Source of the DNA: Roseburia sp.
Lineage (GTDB): Bacteria > Bacillota_A > Clostridia > Lachnospirales > Lachnospiraceae
DNA: 14,043 nt
Direction of reading: 5' to 3'
NCBI GenBank assembly: GCA_017547315.1
Contig: JAFYQA010000009.1
Coordinates: 1 to 14,043 of the forward strand
The position numbers and the translations under genes are program-made. Below, piece after piece: positions 7,661 to 14,043 of this stretch (the first letter of the stretch is position 1; each line of letters begins with the position of its first letter). The notes below the pieces were generated by a model. The model saw nothing but the letters and a program-made list of their open reading frames with translations, did no database searches and was not told the origin of the DNA.

Positions 7661-7686
7661 TATACATGGTACTAAAGTAATGTCAA
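7659..7686 (-). promoter_or_regulatory. Consensus sigma-A promoter for the ABC exporter operon
   Basis: On the minus strand, exact TTGACA (7681-7686) and exact TATAAT (7659-7664) are 16 bases apart. Start is expected near 7652, inside the inverted repeat at 7636-7655. A promoter this strong needs a repressor, which fits the MarR operator. The leader is about 60 bases. Confidence 0.8.
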
Positions 7687-7761
7687 TGGGAAGTATACAA
7701 AAAAGATTGTAAAAAATTTAATGTAGATTTTCATATAGCAATAGAGTATAAGGAAAGAACG

Positions 7762-8262
7762 ATGAACGATTCATTAAGTAAGAGCGGAAATGTCGGATAC
7801 AAGTTAAGATTACTGCATAATCAGTTACATAACCGAATGGAATATCAGAAATCCCAAAATGAATTTGAGTGTGGCGATTTGACCAGAATGCAGAGATTTA
7901 CCATTGGCTATATGTATCGTAATAGGGATAGGGATATCTATCAGAGGGATTTGGAGGCTGAGTTTGCAATATCTAGAGCAACCGCGTCAAATATGCTTGC
8001 TGTGATGGAACGAAAAGGTTTGATAAAAAGGGAGCCGGTGGAACACGATGCCCGATTGAAGAAACTAGTGCTGACGGAACAGTCTATGCGGCTGTATCAG
8101 CGAGTAGAACAGGATATTCGGGAAACGGAAGAAGTGTTGACCCTGGGACTGAGCGAAGAGGACAAGCGGTGCCTGCACCAATATTTAGATATCATGATAC
8201 AAAATCTAGTAGGAGATAGTGCAGAATGTACCACAAGATGTTGTGAAAACGATACCGAATAG
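7762..8262 (+). CDS. MarR-family transcriptional regulator
   Basis: 166 residues with the MarR winged helix-turn-helix. LTRMQRFTIGYMYRN (40-54) leads into the DNA-binding domain, QRDLEAEFAISRATASNML (61-79) is the helix-turn-helix, MERKGLIKREP (82-92) is the helix/wing entry, and the wing carries the Asp-x-Arg pair (Asp96, Arg98) before KKLVLT (100-105). Helical segments at both ends form the dimer. AAGGAA at 7750-7755, 6 bases before the ATG, sets the start. The gene is divergent from the ABC exporter operon, with a perfect operator-like repeat on that promoter, so it most likely represses exporter expression until a ligand binds. The C-terminal tail is cysteine-rich (Cys156, Cys160, Cys161), unusual for the family and possibly redox or metal responsive; this is speculation. 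Confidence 0.92.
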   Translation: MNDSLSKSGNVGYKLRLLHNQLHNRMEYQKSQNEFECGDLTRMQRFTIGYMYRNRDRDIYQRDLEAEFAISRATASNMLAVMERKGLIKREPVEHDARLKKLVLTEQSMRLYQRVEQDIRETEEVLTLGLSEEDKRCLHQYLDIMIQNLVGDSAECTTRCCENDTE

Positions 8263-8316
8263 GACATGGCAAAATTGCATGATTTAGAGCGGTAAAATTT
8301 GGTAAAAATAGTTAAG

Positions 8317-8349
8317 AGTGGCGTAAATACTGGCTTTACGCCACTTTTT
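8317..8349 (+). terminator. Intrinsic terminator after marR
   Basis: AGTGGCGTAAA (8317-8327) pairs perfectly with TTTACGCCACT (8335-8345) around a 7-base loop, and TTTTT at 8345-8349 follows. This 11-base-pair stem ends the marR transcript and isolates it from the nrd promoter just downstream. Confidence 0.92.
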
Positions 8350-8363
8350 CATGCTTTTGCATG

Positions 8364-8379
8364 GCACACAATCTAGTAA
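8364..8379. promoter_or_regulatory. NrdR-box-like sequence 1 (weak)
   Basis: About 10 of 16 positions agree with the NrdR box consensus acaCwAtATaTwGtgt. The centre is 31 bases from that of box 2, the three-helical-turn spacing typical of paired NrdR boxes. A shifted reading beginning ACACAAT at 8366 fits slightly better by letters (11 of 16) but gives 29-base spacing. The paired context is the main support. Confidence 0.45.
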
Positions 8380-8385
8380 TTTGTA

Positions 8386-8413
8386 TTGACAAAGCCACAA
8401 GATATTGTATACT
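8386..8413 (+). promoter_or_regulatory. Sigma-A promoter for nrdD-nrdG
   Basis: An exact TTGACA (8386-8391) and TATACT (8408-8413) are 16 bases apart, placing the start near 8420 and leaving a leader of about 110 bases. The spacer and most of the -10 are covered by the NrdR-box-like sequence at 8395-8410. Confidence 0.75.
8395..8410. promoter_or_regulatory. NrdR-box-like sequence 2 on the nrdD promoter
   Basis: CCACAAGATATTGTAT agrees with the NrdR box consensus acaCwAtATaTwGtgt at 13 of 16 positions. It spans the spacer and the first bases of the -10, where NrdR with bound ATP/dATP would block RNA polymerase. No nrdR gene is in this window; it would be encoded elsewhere. Confidence 0.68.
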
Positions 8414-8445
8414 AAATGATAGCCGCTTATAAAGTAGCTAGTCGA

Positions 8446-8490
8446 TACAAAGGGTTGTAAAAGTGTTATCGGTTATATACAAACCGTAAC
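8446..8490 (+). other. Two small hairpins in the nrdD leader
   Basis: TACAA/TTGTA (8446-8450 with 8455-8459) forms a 5-pair stem. GTTA-(T)-CGGTT (8465-8474) pairs with AACCG-TAAC (8482-8490) as a 9-pair stem with one bulged base. They fit no riboswitch class I recognise and no U-tract follows, so a regulatory role is unproven. Confidence 0.3.
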
Positions 8491-8528
8491 CAGTGTTTTT
8501 AGAAGAAAGAGGAGAAGGGTATAAGGAT

Positions 8529-10739
8529 ATGAAGATCATTAAGAGAAGTGGTAGTGAAGTTTCTTTTGATATTCAGAAAATTGAGGCTGCAATCCGTGCA
8601 GCAAATGATAGTGTTCTTGACTATGAGAAGTTAGAAGAGAGCCAGATTGATGAGATTCTTGCAAATGTAGAGAATGCTTGTGGCAATATGAAGCGTTCCC
8701 CAAGCGTAGAAGAGATTCAGGACATCGTTGAGAACCAGATTATGAATCAGAGAGCGTTTACGGTGGCTCGTAACTATATTACTTATCGTTACAAAAGAGC
8801 GTTGATTCGTAAATCCAATTCTACAGATGAACAGATTTTAAGCTTATTAGAGTGTAATAACGAAGAGGTAAAACAGGAGAATTCGAATAAGAATCCAACT
8901 GTAAACAGTGTGCAGCGTGATTACATGGCTGGTGAAGTGAGCAAAGATATTACGAAGAGATTTTTATTAGATGAGGATATCGTAGAGGCTCATGAAAAAG
9001 GTTTGATTCACTTCCATGATGCAGATTATTTTGCACAGCATATGCATAACTGCTGTTTAGTAAACTTAGAGGATATGCTTCAGAATGGTACAGTTATCAG
9101 CGGAACAATGATTGATCCACCAAAGAGTTTTTCGACAGCATGTAACATTGCGACACAGGCGATTGCACAGATTGCCAGCTCACAGTATGGTGGACAGAGT
9201 ATTTCATTATCGCATTTGGCACCATTTGTAGAAGTAAGCCGTCAGAAGTTCCGCAAGCAGGTTCGTGTAGAGTTAGAAGCAGCGGGCATCGAACCATTAG
9301 ATGAAATCGTGAATAAGATTGCTGAACTTCGCGTAAAAGAAGAGATTAACCGTGGTGTACAGGTGATTCAGTATCAGGTCATTACACTTATGACAACGAA
9401 TGGACAGGCTCCGTTCATCACTGTTTTCATGTACTTAGATGAAGTGCCGGAAGGACAGTTAAGAGATGACCTTGCAGCAATTATCGAGGAAATGTTACAC
9501 CAGCGTATTTTAGGCGTTAAAAATGAAAATGGTGTGTATATTACACCAGCTTTCCCAAAACTGATTTACGTATTAGAAGAAGACAATATTAAAGAAGGAA
9601 CAAAATATTGGGAGCTTACCAAATTAGCAGCAGCTTGTACTGCAAAGAGAATGGTTCCGGACTATATCTCAGAGAAGATTATGAAAGAGTTGAAAGCCGG
9701 TAATTGTTATACATGTATGGGTTGTCGTTCTTTCTTAACAGTAGACAGAACCAAAGAGAATTATGCAAATGCTTTAAATTATGAGCAGGGTAATAAATAT
9801 TACGGAAGATTTAATCAGGGTGTTGTAACCTTGAATCTTGTCGATGTAGCTTGTTCTTCAGGTAAAGATATAGATAAGTTCTGGCAGATTATGGACGAGC
9901 GTTTAGAGCTTTGTTACAGAGGCCTTATGGCACGTCATAATCGTTTGAAAGGCACACCGTCTGACGTAGCTCCTATCCTTTGGCAGAATGGTGCTTTAGC
10001 ACGTTTAAAACCAGGTGAAACTATTGATAAGTTATTATACGATGGATATTCAACAATTTCTCTTGGTTATGCAGGCTTGAATGAATGTGTAAGATATATG
10101 AAGGGTGTATCTCATACACATCCAGAAGGAACACCATTTGCTTTAGATGTAATGCGTTATTTGAACGCTGCTTGTGCAAAATGGAAAGCAAGACATAATG
10201 TTGACTTTAGTTTATACGGAACACCACTTGAATCTACAACATATAAGTTCGCAAAATGCTTACAGAAGCGTTTTGGTGTGATTCCGGGTGTAACAGATAA
10301 GAATTATATTACGAACAGTTATCATGTTCATGTAACAGAAGAAATCAATGCATTTGATAAGTTAAAATTTGAGGCACAGTTCCAGGAGCTTTCACCGGGT
10401 GGTGCGATCAGTTACGTAGAAGTTCCAAATATGGAGAATAACTTAGATGCGGTTCTTTCTGTAATGCAGTATATTTATGATAACATCATGTATGCAGAGT
10501 TAAATACGAAGAGTGATTATTGTCAGGAATGTGGTTATTCAGGTGAAATCAGAATCGTAAATGACGAACATGGCAAATTAGTTTGGGAATGTCCAAGCTG
10601 TGGCAATAGAGATCAGACACGTATGAGCGTTGCAAGACGTACTTGTGGTTACATCGGAACACAGTATTGGAATCAGGGCAGAACACAGGAGATTAAGGAG
10701 CGAGTATTGCACCTTTCTAATCATACAGTTCGTTGTTAG
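8529..10739 (+). CDS. nrdD: Anaerobic (class III) ribonucleoside-triphosphate reductase
   Basis: 736 residues, full length. It reduces ribonucleoside triphosphates to dNTPs in the cytosol without oxygen, using a glycyl radical. An ATP-cone allosteric domain opens the protein (MKIIKRSGSEVSFDIQKIEA, 1-20, to about residue 92). Active-site cysteines are Cys175/Cys176 (HNCCLVN) and Cys399 (CMGCRSFL, the likely thiyl-radical residue). A zinc-binding pair of CxxC motifs lies at 665-668 and 688-691. RRTCGYIG (703-710) holds the glycyl-radical site, Gly707. The frame extends upstream to a GTG at 8493, but that has no ribosome binding site. The ATG at 8529 has AGGAGAAGGG (8510-8519) upstream and gives the usual ATP-cone N-terminus. 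It is followed by its activase gene nrdG. Control is probably by NrdR through the boxes at 8364-8410. Confidence 0.97.
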   Translation: MKIIKRSGSEVSFDIQKIEAAIRAANDSVLDYEKLEESQIDEILANVENACGNMKRSPSVEEIQDIVENQIMNQRAFTVARNYITYRYKRALIRKSNSTDEQILSLLECNNEEVKQENSNKNPTVNSVQRDYMAGEVSKDITKRFLLDEDIVEAHEKGLIHFHDADYFAQHMHNCCLVNLEDMLQNGTVISGTMIDPPKSFSTACNIATQAIAQIASSQYGGQSISLSHLAPFVEVSRQKFRKQVRVELEAAGIEPLDEIVNKIAELRVKEEINRGVQVIQYQVITLMTTNGQAPFITVFMYLDEVPEGQLRDDLAAIIEEMLHQRILGVKNENGVYITPAFPKLIYVLEEDNIKEGTKYWELTKLAAACTAKRMVPDYISEKIMKELKAGNCYTCMGCRSFLTVDRTKENYANALNYEQGNKYYGRFNQGVVTLNLVDVACSSGKDIDKFWQIMDERLELCYRGLMARHNRLKGTPSDVAPILWQNGALARLKPGETIDKLLYDGYSTISLGYAGLNECVRYMKGVSHTHPEGTPFALDVMRYLNAACAKWKARHNVDFSLYGTPLESTTYKFAKCLQKRFGVIPGVTDKNYITNSYHVHVTEEINAFDKLKFEAQFQELSPGGAISYVEVPNMENNLDAVLSVMQYIYDNIMYAELNTKSDYCQECGYSGEIRIVNDEHGKLVWECPSCGNRDQTRMSVARRTCGYIGTQYWNQGRTQEIKERVLHLSNHTVRC

Positions 10740-10762
10740 GTCAATTTTATATCAGAAATAAG

Positions 10763-10793
10763 AGTGTGCTGGTTTAGTTTAAATCAGCACACT
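10763..10793 (+). other. Strong nrdD-nrdG intercistronic hairpin without U-tract
   Basis: AGTGTGCTGGTTTA (10763-10776) pairs with TAAATCAGCACACT (10780-10793) over 14 base pairs with one G-U wobble and a GTT loop. It is followed by TAAGAC rather than a U-run, so it is a poor terminator. It could stabilise the 3' end of nrdD mRNA, act as a processing site or partly attenuate nrdG, giving far less activase than reductase. Confidence 0.7.
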
Positions 10794-10816
10794 TAAGACT
10801 ATATAGGGGTAAAATT

Positions 10817-11341
10817 ATGCATTATGGAGAGATTATTACAGCAGATTGCGCAAATGGATTAGGTATGCGTGTCAGTCTTTTTGTCAGCGGCTGTACCAAT
10901 TGCTGTAAAGGGTGTTTTCAGCCGGAAACTTGGGATTTTTATCATGGTCCGGAATATACAAAAGAAACGGAAGATTTTATTATCGAGGAACTGAAAAAGC
11001 CTTATTATAGAGGTCTGACTATTTTAGGGGGAGAACCTTTTGAGATAGAAAACCAGACAGAAGTAGCCGCATTGATTAGACGTTTAAAAGCAGAACTTCC
11101 GGAGCGAGACATCTGGATGTATACGGGATTTCTTTATGAGGTGGATTTACAGCCGGGTGGCAGACGTTATACAAAGGTAACCGATGAGATTCTCGATAAT
11201 ATAGATGTTTTAGTGGATGGAAAGTTTGAAGAAGATTTAAGAAATCTTATGTTGAAGTTTAGAGGTTCGGAGAACCAGCGCATTATCGATATGAGAAAGA
11301 CGAGAGTGGCAGGTGAAGTGGTACTTAAGACTCTAGAGTAA
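10817..11341 (+). CDS. nrdG: Anaerobic ribonucleotide reductase activating protein (radical SAM)
   Basis: 174 residues, normal for NrdG. It uses a [4Fe-4S] cluster and S-adenosylmethionine to abstract hydrogen from the NrdD glycine and create the glycyl radical. The cluster motif CX3CX2C is Cys26, Cys30 and Cys33 in SGCTNCCKGC. The SAM-binding GGEP lies at 71-74 (LTILGGEPF). WMYTGFLYE (100-108) and VLVDGKFEEDLRN (131-143), followed by FRGSENQRIIDM (148-159), are the family's conserved later blocks. AGGGG at 10805-10809, 7 bases before the ATG, sets the start. It lies 77 bases after nrdD behind a stable hairpin, so it probably comes from the same promoter but at lower level. The histidine kinase gene begins 15 bases after its stop. 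Confidence 0.97.
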   Translation: MHYGEIITADCANGLGMRVSLFVSGCTNCCKGCFQPETWDFYHGPEYTKETEDFIIEELKKPYYRGLTILGGEPFEIENQTEVAALIRRLKAELPERDIWMYTGFLYEVDLQPGGRRYTKVTDEILDNIDVLVDGKFEEDLRNLMLKFRGSENQRIIDMRKTRVAGEVVLKTLE

Positions 11342-11356
11342 AAGGATAATAAGATT

Positions 11357-13819
11357 ATGATGGAAATAATGCTGTTTCCGCTGTTAATAGGAAATATAAT
11401 ATTACTTTTTATAGGTTTATATAATAATTTTATATATTGGGGAAAAGAGCAGAAAAGGGCACTTCGTATAGGTACCTTGTATCAGTCTATTCTGAATGAA
11501 ACACAGACTGCTGTAATCGCACATGATATAAAAACAGGAGATATCCTATACGCAAACGATAAGCTGAAATCAATTTATGAGATAACGGGCGACATTAAAA
11601 AGTTGGAATCGGATTCTTATTTTATGCAGGAACGTGGAAAAAAACATTTGGATCTCGATTATGAAGCATTGCGTAACGGTGCCAGCAATGAGGCGATCGA
11701 ATACCATGATTCTGGTCGTATTTACCAGGTTAAGGGGAAGATTATTGACTGGTATGGACGGGAAGCATATGTAGAATATATGTTTGATGTGACCGATAGT
11801 AAGCTTTTTAGTGAGCAGTTGCAGCTTGAACATGCGGAATTGCAACGTAAATATCAGGAAGAGATGCTTTATCGGGAAAAGGCGATTTCGGATGATATTA
11901 TTTCGTCTAGCCGAATCAATCTCACCTTAGGATATGTTGAGGAGATGCGTGTAGGTACGAAGGACGGTTATGAACAAAAGTATCCTCATGCATTAGATTT
12001 GTTTTCACGTTTGGACGCATTTACGAATCAGGTGTGGTTGACGAAAGAGCAGAATATGAATATGTCTAGTCCTATTATGCTGAATCGCTTTATGAAAGGG
12101 GAACGGGCTTTTTCAGAAGAGTTTATGGCGGAATTAAAAGATGGTAGACATGTATGGCTGAGGGCGGAGACAAAGGTTGTAAAACGACCGGAAACAGCAG
12201 AAATCATAGCATTCTGTTATAACAGAAATATTACTAGAGAAAAGATTCTGACCGGTATTTTAGAACGTATCATGGAGTTTGATTATGATGAGATTTTTAC
12301 AGTAGATTCATTAAATGGTCAGGTTACTCTTATGGCATCCGGGCGTTATGTAATGGACGAGCAGATGGAAGAGGGGGATTATGTACAGGAACTTACGAAT
12401 TTAAAATCTCGTGCAGGTTCTGAAACAGATGCAGTAAAAATCGAGTCTGAGTTACAGATTGATAATATATTAGAGAATTTAAAAAAACAGCCGGAATTCA
12501 TTACAGAAGTATCGTTGATGTCTAAAAACGGGAAACCGAGATTAAAACAGCTTCGTTTTGTTTACTTGAATAAAACACTGGGTACATTGCTGTTTACCAT
12601 AACCGATATAGAAGAAATGGTACAGGCTGAAAAGAAGAAGCAAGAAGAGTTAGAGCAAGCACTACAGGTGGCAGAGGAAGCAAACGCTACAAAATTGCGT
12701 TTTCTTGCAAATATGAGTCATGAGATTCGAACACCGATGAATGTAATCATTGGTCTGGCATCCATTATTCGTGAAGAATCAGGAAATCAGCAGAAGGTAT
12801 TAGAGAATACAGATAGATTGGAATATACGTCGAAGTATCTGCTGACGTTGTTAAATGATGTGTTGGATATGGCACGAGTAGAAACCGGAAGCGTTATGCT
12901 AAATAAATATGAGTTTTCAAGGGAAGCTTATTGGGAAACAATCAATACGATTGCTGAGTCACAGGCAAAAGCAGCAGAAGTGAATTATGTTTTTGTGGAT
13001 GAAAATGGTGGTCAGGATAGGTACCTTGGAGATGAAGTGCGTTTGCAGCAGATTTTGATAAATTTGATTAATAATGCAATTAAATTTACTCCAAAAGGTG
13101 GAACGGTAACAGTACGAAGTAAGCGGATTGAAACTGTAAACCAAAGGGTAAGATTGCAAATGCAGGTGGAGGACACCGGCATTGGTATTTCAAAAGAGTT
13201 TTTACCAAAGGTATTTCAAGTATTTGCACAGGAACATGATGCAAGCAATAGTTCTTATGGTGGTAGTGGTTTAGGACTTTCTATTGCGCAAAATTTCGCC
13301 AGAATGATGGGGGGAGATATTACCGTAGAGAGTGAAGCCGGAGTAGGAACAACATTTACGGTAGAAGTATGGCTGGACTTAGCTTCAGGTCGAAAAGTGG
13401 AAAAGAAGGAAACCGTCCAAGTGGAAGAAACAGAGTTTTTTGCAGGAAGATGTATTTTGTTGGTAGAGGACCATCCGCTTAATACGATTGTAGCAAAGCG
13501 ACTTTTAGAAAAACAAAAAATGGATGTCATTCATGCAGAAAACGGAAAAGAGGCATTGGATATATTTGTACAGAGTAAAGAGGGCACGTTCGATGCAATT
13601 CTTATGGATGTACGTATGCCAGTGATGGATGGAATTGAAGCAACACAAAAGATTCGTGAGCTTGAGCGTACAGATGCAACAACAGTTCCGATTATTGCAA
13701 TGACAGCCAACGCTTACGACGAAGATAAGAAGCAAACTTATGACGCAGGCATGAATGCCCACCTTGCAAAACCAATCGAACCACGCATGTTGTACGATAC
13801 CTTAGCACAACTCTTTTGA
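11357..13819 (+). CDS. Hybrid sensor histidine kinase with PAS-like sensors and receiver domain
   Basis: 820 residues. One N-terminal hydrophobic helix (about 5-27) anchors it in the membrane with almost nothing outside, so sensing is probably cytosolic. A PAS domain (about 45-150) is followed by two PAS-like regions (about 180-297 and 300-420) and a coiled coil (421-447). The kinase core has H-box FLANMSHEIRTPMN (449-462; phosphorylated His455), N-box NLINNAIKFTP (569-579), G1 EDTGIGI (605-611) and G2 GGSGLGLS (635-642). The C-terminal receiver (about 698-820) keeps Glu704/Asp705, phosphoacceptor Asp751 (LMDVRMPVMDG), Thr783 and Lys805. It has no output domain, so phosphate must pass to a histidine phosphotransfer protein or act allosterically. 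AAAGGA at 11341-11346 supports the first of two ATGs. It lies 15 bases after nrdG and probably shares its mRNA. Signal and partner are unknown. Confidence 0.93.
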   Translation: MMEIMLFPLLIGNIILLFIGLYNNFIYWGKEQKRALRIGTLYQSILNETQTAVIAHDIKTGDILYANDKLKSIYEITGDIKKLESDSYFMQERGKKHLDLDYEALRNGASNEAIEYHDSGRIYQVKGKIIDWYGREAYVEYMFDVTDSKLFSEQLQLEHAELQRKYQEEMLYREKAISDDIISSSRINLTLGYVEEMRVGTKDGYEQKYPHALDLFSRLDAFTNQVWLTKEQNMNMSSPIMLNRFMKGERAFSEEFMAELKDGRHVWLRAETKVVKRPETAEIIAFCYNRNITREKILTGILERIMEFDYDEIFTVDSLNGQVTLMASGRYVMDEQMEEGDYVQELTNLKSRAGSETDAVKIESELQIDNILENLKKQPEFITEVSLMSKNGKPRLKQLRFVYLNKTLGTLLFTITDIEEMVQAEKKKQEELEQALQVAEEANATKLRFLANMSHEIRTPMNVIIGLASIIREESGNQQKVLENTDRLEYTSKYLLTLLNDVLDMARVETGSVMLNKYEFSREAYWETINTIAESQAKAAEVNYVFVDENGGQDRYLGDEVRLQQILINLINNAIKFTPKGGTVTVRSKRIETVNQRVRLQMQVEDTGIGISKEFLPKVFQVFAQEHDASNSSYGGSGLGLSIAQNFARMMGGDITVESEAGVGTTFTVEVWLDLASGRKVEKKETVQVEETEFFAGRCILLVEDHPLNTIVAKRLLEKQKMDVIHAENGKEALDIFVQSKEGTFDAILMDVRMPVMDGIEATQKIRELERTDATTVPIIAMTANAYDEDKKQTYDAGMNAHLAKPIEPRMLYDTLAQLF

Positions 13820-14043
13820 TATATAAGGTGTTGTTACCCAAATAAGAGATTTGGTACAATAAACTTTCGTTTAGTGAATGATTCGTGGCTCCCAGAACAT
13901 GGAGTATTTCTTTTGGAAACTTAAATAAAGTGCCAAACATTTTAGAAAAGATATTTTTGCTTGTTCTGAAGAAATGTTTAGAAAGTCTTTTTGCAGAATG
14001 CCGGAATAACGTTTCGTGTCCGCTAATGCGTTTCACAATTTTG
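13820..14043. other. Non-annotated tail with short repeats; no certain gene
   Basis: After the kinase stop there is no classical terminator. A weak bulged hairpin occupies 13835-13856 and a 5-pair hairpin 13860-13873, neither with a U-tract. TTGTTA (13831-13836) and TACAAT (13855-13860), 18 bases apart, could be a promoter. The 8-base inverted repeat AAACATTT (13935-13942) / AAATGTTT (13972-13979) and a near-direct repeat at 13941-13960 and 13977-13994 lie further on. Frames are open on both strands to the window edge (plus from about 13882; minus from a GTG at 14036), but neither has a recognisable family or a good ribosome binding site. The minus frame would run into the kinase gene. Confidence 0.35.

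Noticed and set aside
7707..7739. Closer marR promoter (TTGTAA with TATAGC)
   Set aside because: The spacer is 21 bases and the start would fall on the ribosome binding site.
8493..8528. Upstream GTG start adding 12 residues to NrdD
   Set aside because: No ribosome binding site precedes it, it lies in the hairpin-bearing leader, and the ATG at 8529 gives the expected ATP-cone N-terminus.
8420..8528. Cobalamin or other riboswitch in the nrdD leader
   Set aside because: Only two short hairpins are present; the conserved B12-box and multi-junction architecture are absent and the leader is too short.
13692..14036. 114-codon minus-strand frame at the right end
   Set aside because: It starts at a GTG without a clear ribosome binding site and overlaps the conserved receiver domain of the kinase by about 128 bases. 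Kept only as part of the unexplained tail.

Overview
The window looks like chromosomal DNA of a low-GC, strictly anaerobic Firmicute, most likely a gut Lachnospiraceae (Clostridium cluster XIVa) relative. This is an inference from the AT-rich intergenic regions, AGGAGG-type ribosome binding sites, TTGACA/TATAAT-type promoters, intrinsic terminators, an oxygen-sensitive class III ribonucleotide reductase and the protein families present. No rRNA, tRNA, CRISPR array, insertion sequence or phage gene is visible.

Layout. (1) 1-2732, plus strand: an AAC(3)-family acetyltransferase, a GNAT acetyltransferase, and the translationally coupled azlC-azlD pair for branched-chain amino-acid export. It ends in a strong hairpin with A/T tracts on both sides that can stop transcription from either direction. 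(2) 2759-3935, minus strand: ald, NAD-dependent alanine dehydrogenase, converging on that terminator and served by its own promoter. (3) 3947-7590, minus strand: two ABC exporter half-transporters whose genes overlap by one base (TAATG). Their nucleotide-binding domains are complementary, one degenerate and one canonical, as in heterodimeric multidrug exporters. (4) 7603-7761: a divergent control region with a consensus promoter for the ABC pair and a perfect inverted repeat on its start site. It faces a divergent marR gene (7762-8262) that ends in its own terminator. (5) 8364-13819, plus strand: nrdD-nrdG, the anaerobic ribonucleoside-triphosphate reductase and its radical-SAM activase, preceded by a promoter overlapped by two NrdR-box-like sequences. 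A hybrid histidine kinase starts 15 bases after nrdG. (6) 13820-14043: no certain gene; short inverted and direct repeats.

How the genes work together. The MarR protein probably represses the ABC exporter, and perhaps itself, until a toxic ligand is bound: a self-contained drug-response module. nrdD/nrdG supply dNTPs without oxygen and are probably repressed by NrdR, encoded elsewhere. The kinase may share the nrd transcript but has no partner regulator here. Nothing seen amounts to a wholly new system. The most informative signals are the MarR operator on the start site, the tandem NrdR boxes, the asymmetric ABC pair, the nrdD-nrdG hairpin, the nrd-linked kinase and the repeat-containing tail.
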